DNA from: Deltaproteobacteria bacterium
Lineage (GTDB): Bacteria > Desulfobacterota > Desulfarculia > Adiutricales > Adiutricaceae
Reading direction: 5' to 3'
Length of the DNA: 6,750 nucleotides
Assembly (NCBI GenBank): GCA_031267005.1
Contig: JAIRZX010000157.1
Location: 1 to 6,750, forward strand
Both the position numbers and the translations under genes were made by a program. Shown one piece after another: positions 6,713-6,750 of this stretch. The notes beneath the pieces are model-generated. The model saw only the letters and a list, made by a program, of their open reading frames with translations. It was not told where the DNA came from and ran no database searches. Every line of letters starts with the position of its first letter. The stretch's first letter is position 1.

Positions 6713-6717
6713 ATAGC

Positions 6718-6750
6718 ATGAATTGGGCTAGCTTTGACGACCAAACACCA
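6718..6750 (+). CDS. start of an unidentified gene, cut by the window end
   Basis: Eleven codons are visible, reading MNWASFDDQTP, with no stop before the edge. The call rests on context: a near-consensus promoter, a short leader and an AAGGAG site 5 bases before the ATG. The visible residues look soluble and do not resemble a signal peptide, but that is too little to name a product. It is transcribed away from the autotransporter, so the two genes share the intergenic region. Confidence 0.65.
   Translation, partial: MNWASFDDQTP

Larger units (their letters stand above)
6155..6717. other. divergent intergenic region
   Basis: This region lies between the minus-strand autotransporter and a plus-strand gene that begins at the right edge, so it should carry regulation for both. 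The left part (to about 6520) has ordinary mixed composition with a 10-base palindrome CGTGGCCACG at 6375-6384. The right part becomes purine- and AT-rich from about 6526. A plus-strand open frame crosses it into 6611, but its Arg/Glu-rich tail is only the translation of the GA tract, so I do not call a gene. Confidence 0.6.

Overview
The window looks like chromosomal DNA from a GC-rich Gram-negative bacterium. The evidence is a classical type V autotransporter with a C-terminal outer-membrane barrel, an exported TPR protein, bacterial sigma-70-like promoters, strong AGGAGG ribosome binding sites and a Rho-independent terminator. The N-x-V / V-x-GG passenger repeats and the short pre-barrel linker resemble families I associate with anaerobic, often host-associated lineages such as Synergistota and Desulfovibrionales. 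That placement comes from memory of family style and is not proven here. The left two thirds are very GC-rich and the last ~230 bases are clearly AT/purine-richer.

Layout, left to right. Positions 1-756 hold no gene I can support. This stretch is extremely GC-rich and carries two small tandem repeats, a 32-bp pair at 239-302 and a 21-bp array at 429-506. Positions 757-2700 (minus strand) encode a secreted TPR-repeat protein of unknown function. It has its own promoter with a perfect TATAAT and an AGGAGG site before a GTG start. Its signal-peptide core is written in a TTAGGG-type hexamer tract that matches the pattern of a telomeric G-quadruplex. The gap 2779-3076 contains paired C-runs. A strong terminator at 3077-3121 ends the next gene. 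Positions 3173-6154 (minus strand) encode a 993-residue autotransporter with a repeat-built passenger and an outer-membrane barrel ending in Phe. The divergent intergenic region 6155-6717 holds a perfect 32-bp homopurine mirror repeat. At the right edge a plus-strand gene begins at 6718, behind a near-consensus promoter and a good ribosome binding site; only 11 codons are visible.

The two complete genes lie in the same direction but look like separate transcription units, because a terminator and a promoter separate them. Both products are exported, so the locus may concern the cell envelope, but nothing in the sequence links them mechanistically. No RNA gene, CRISPR array, insertion sequence or phage gene was found. 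The most unusual items are the telomere-like tract inside a signal peptide and the triplex-prone mirror repeat. I did not find a convincing new multi-gene system.
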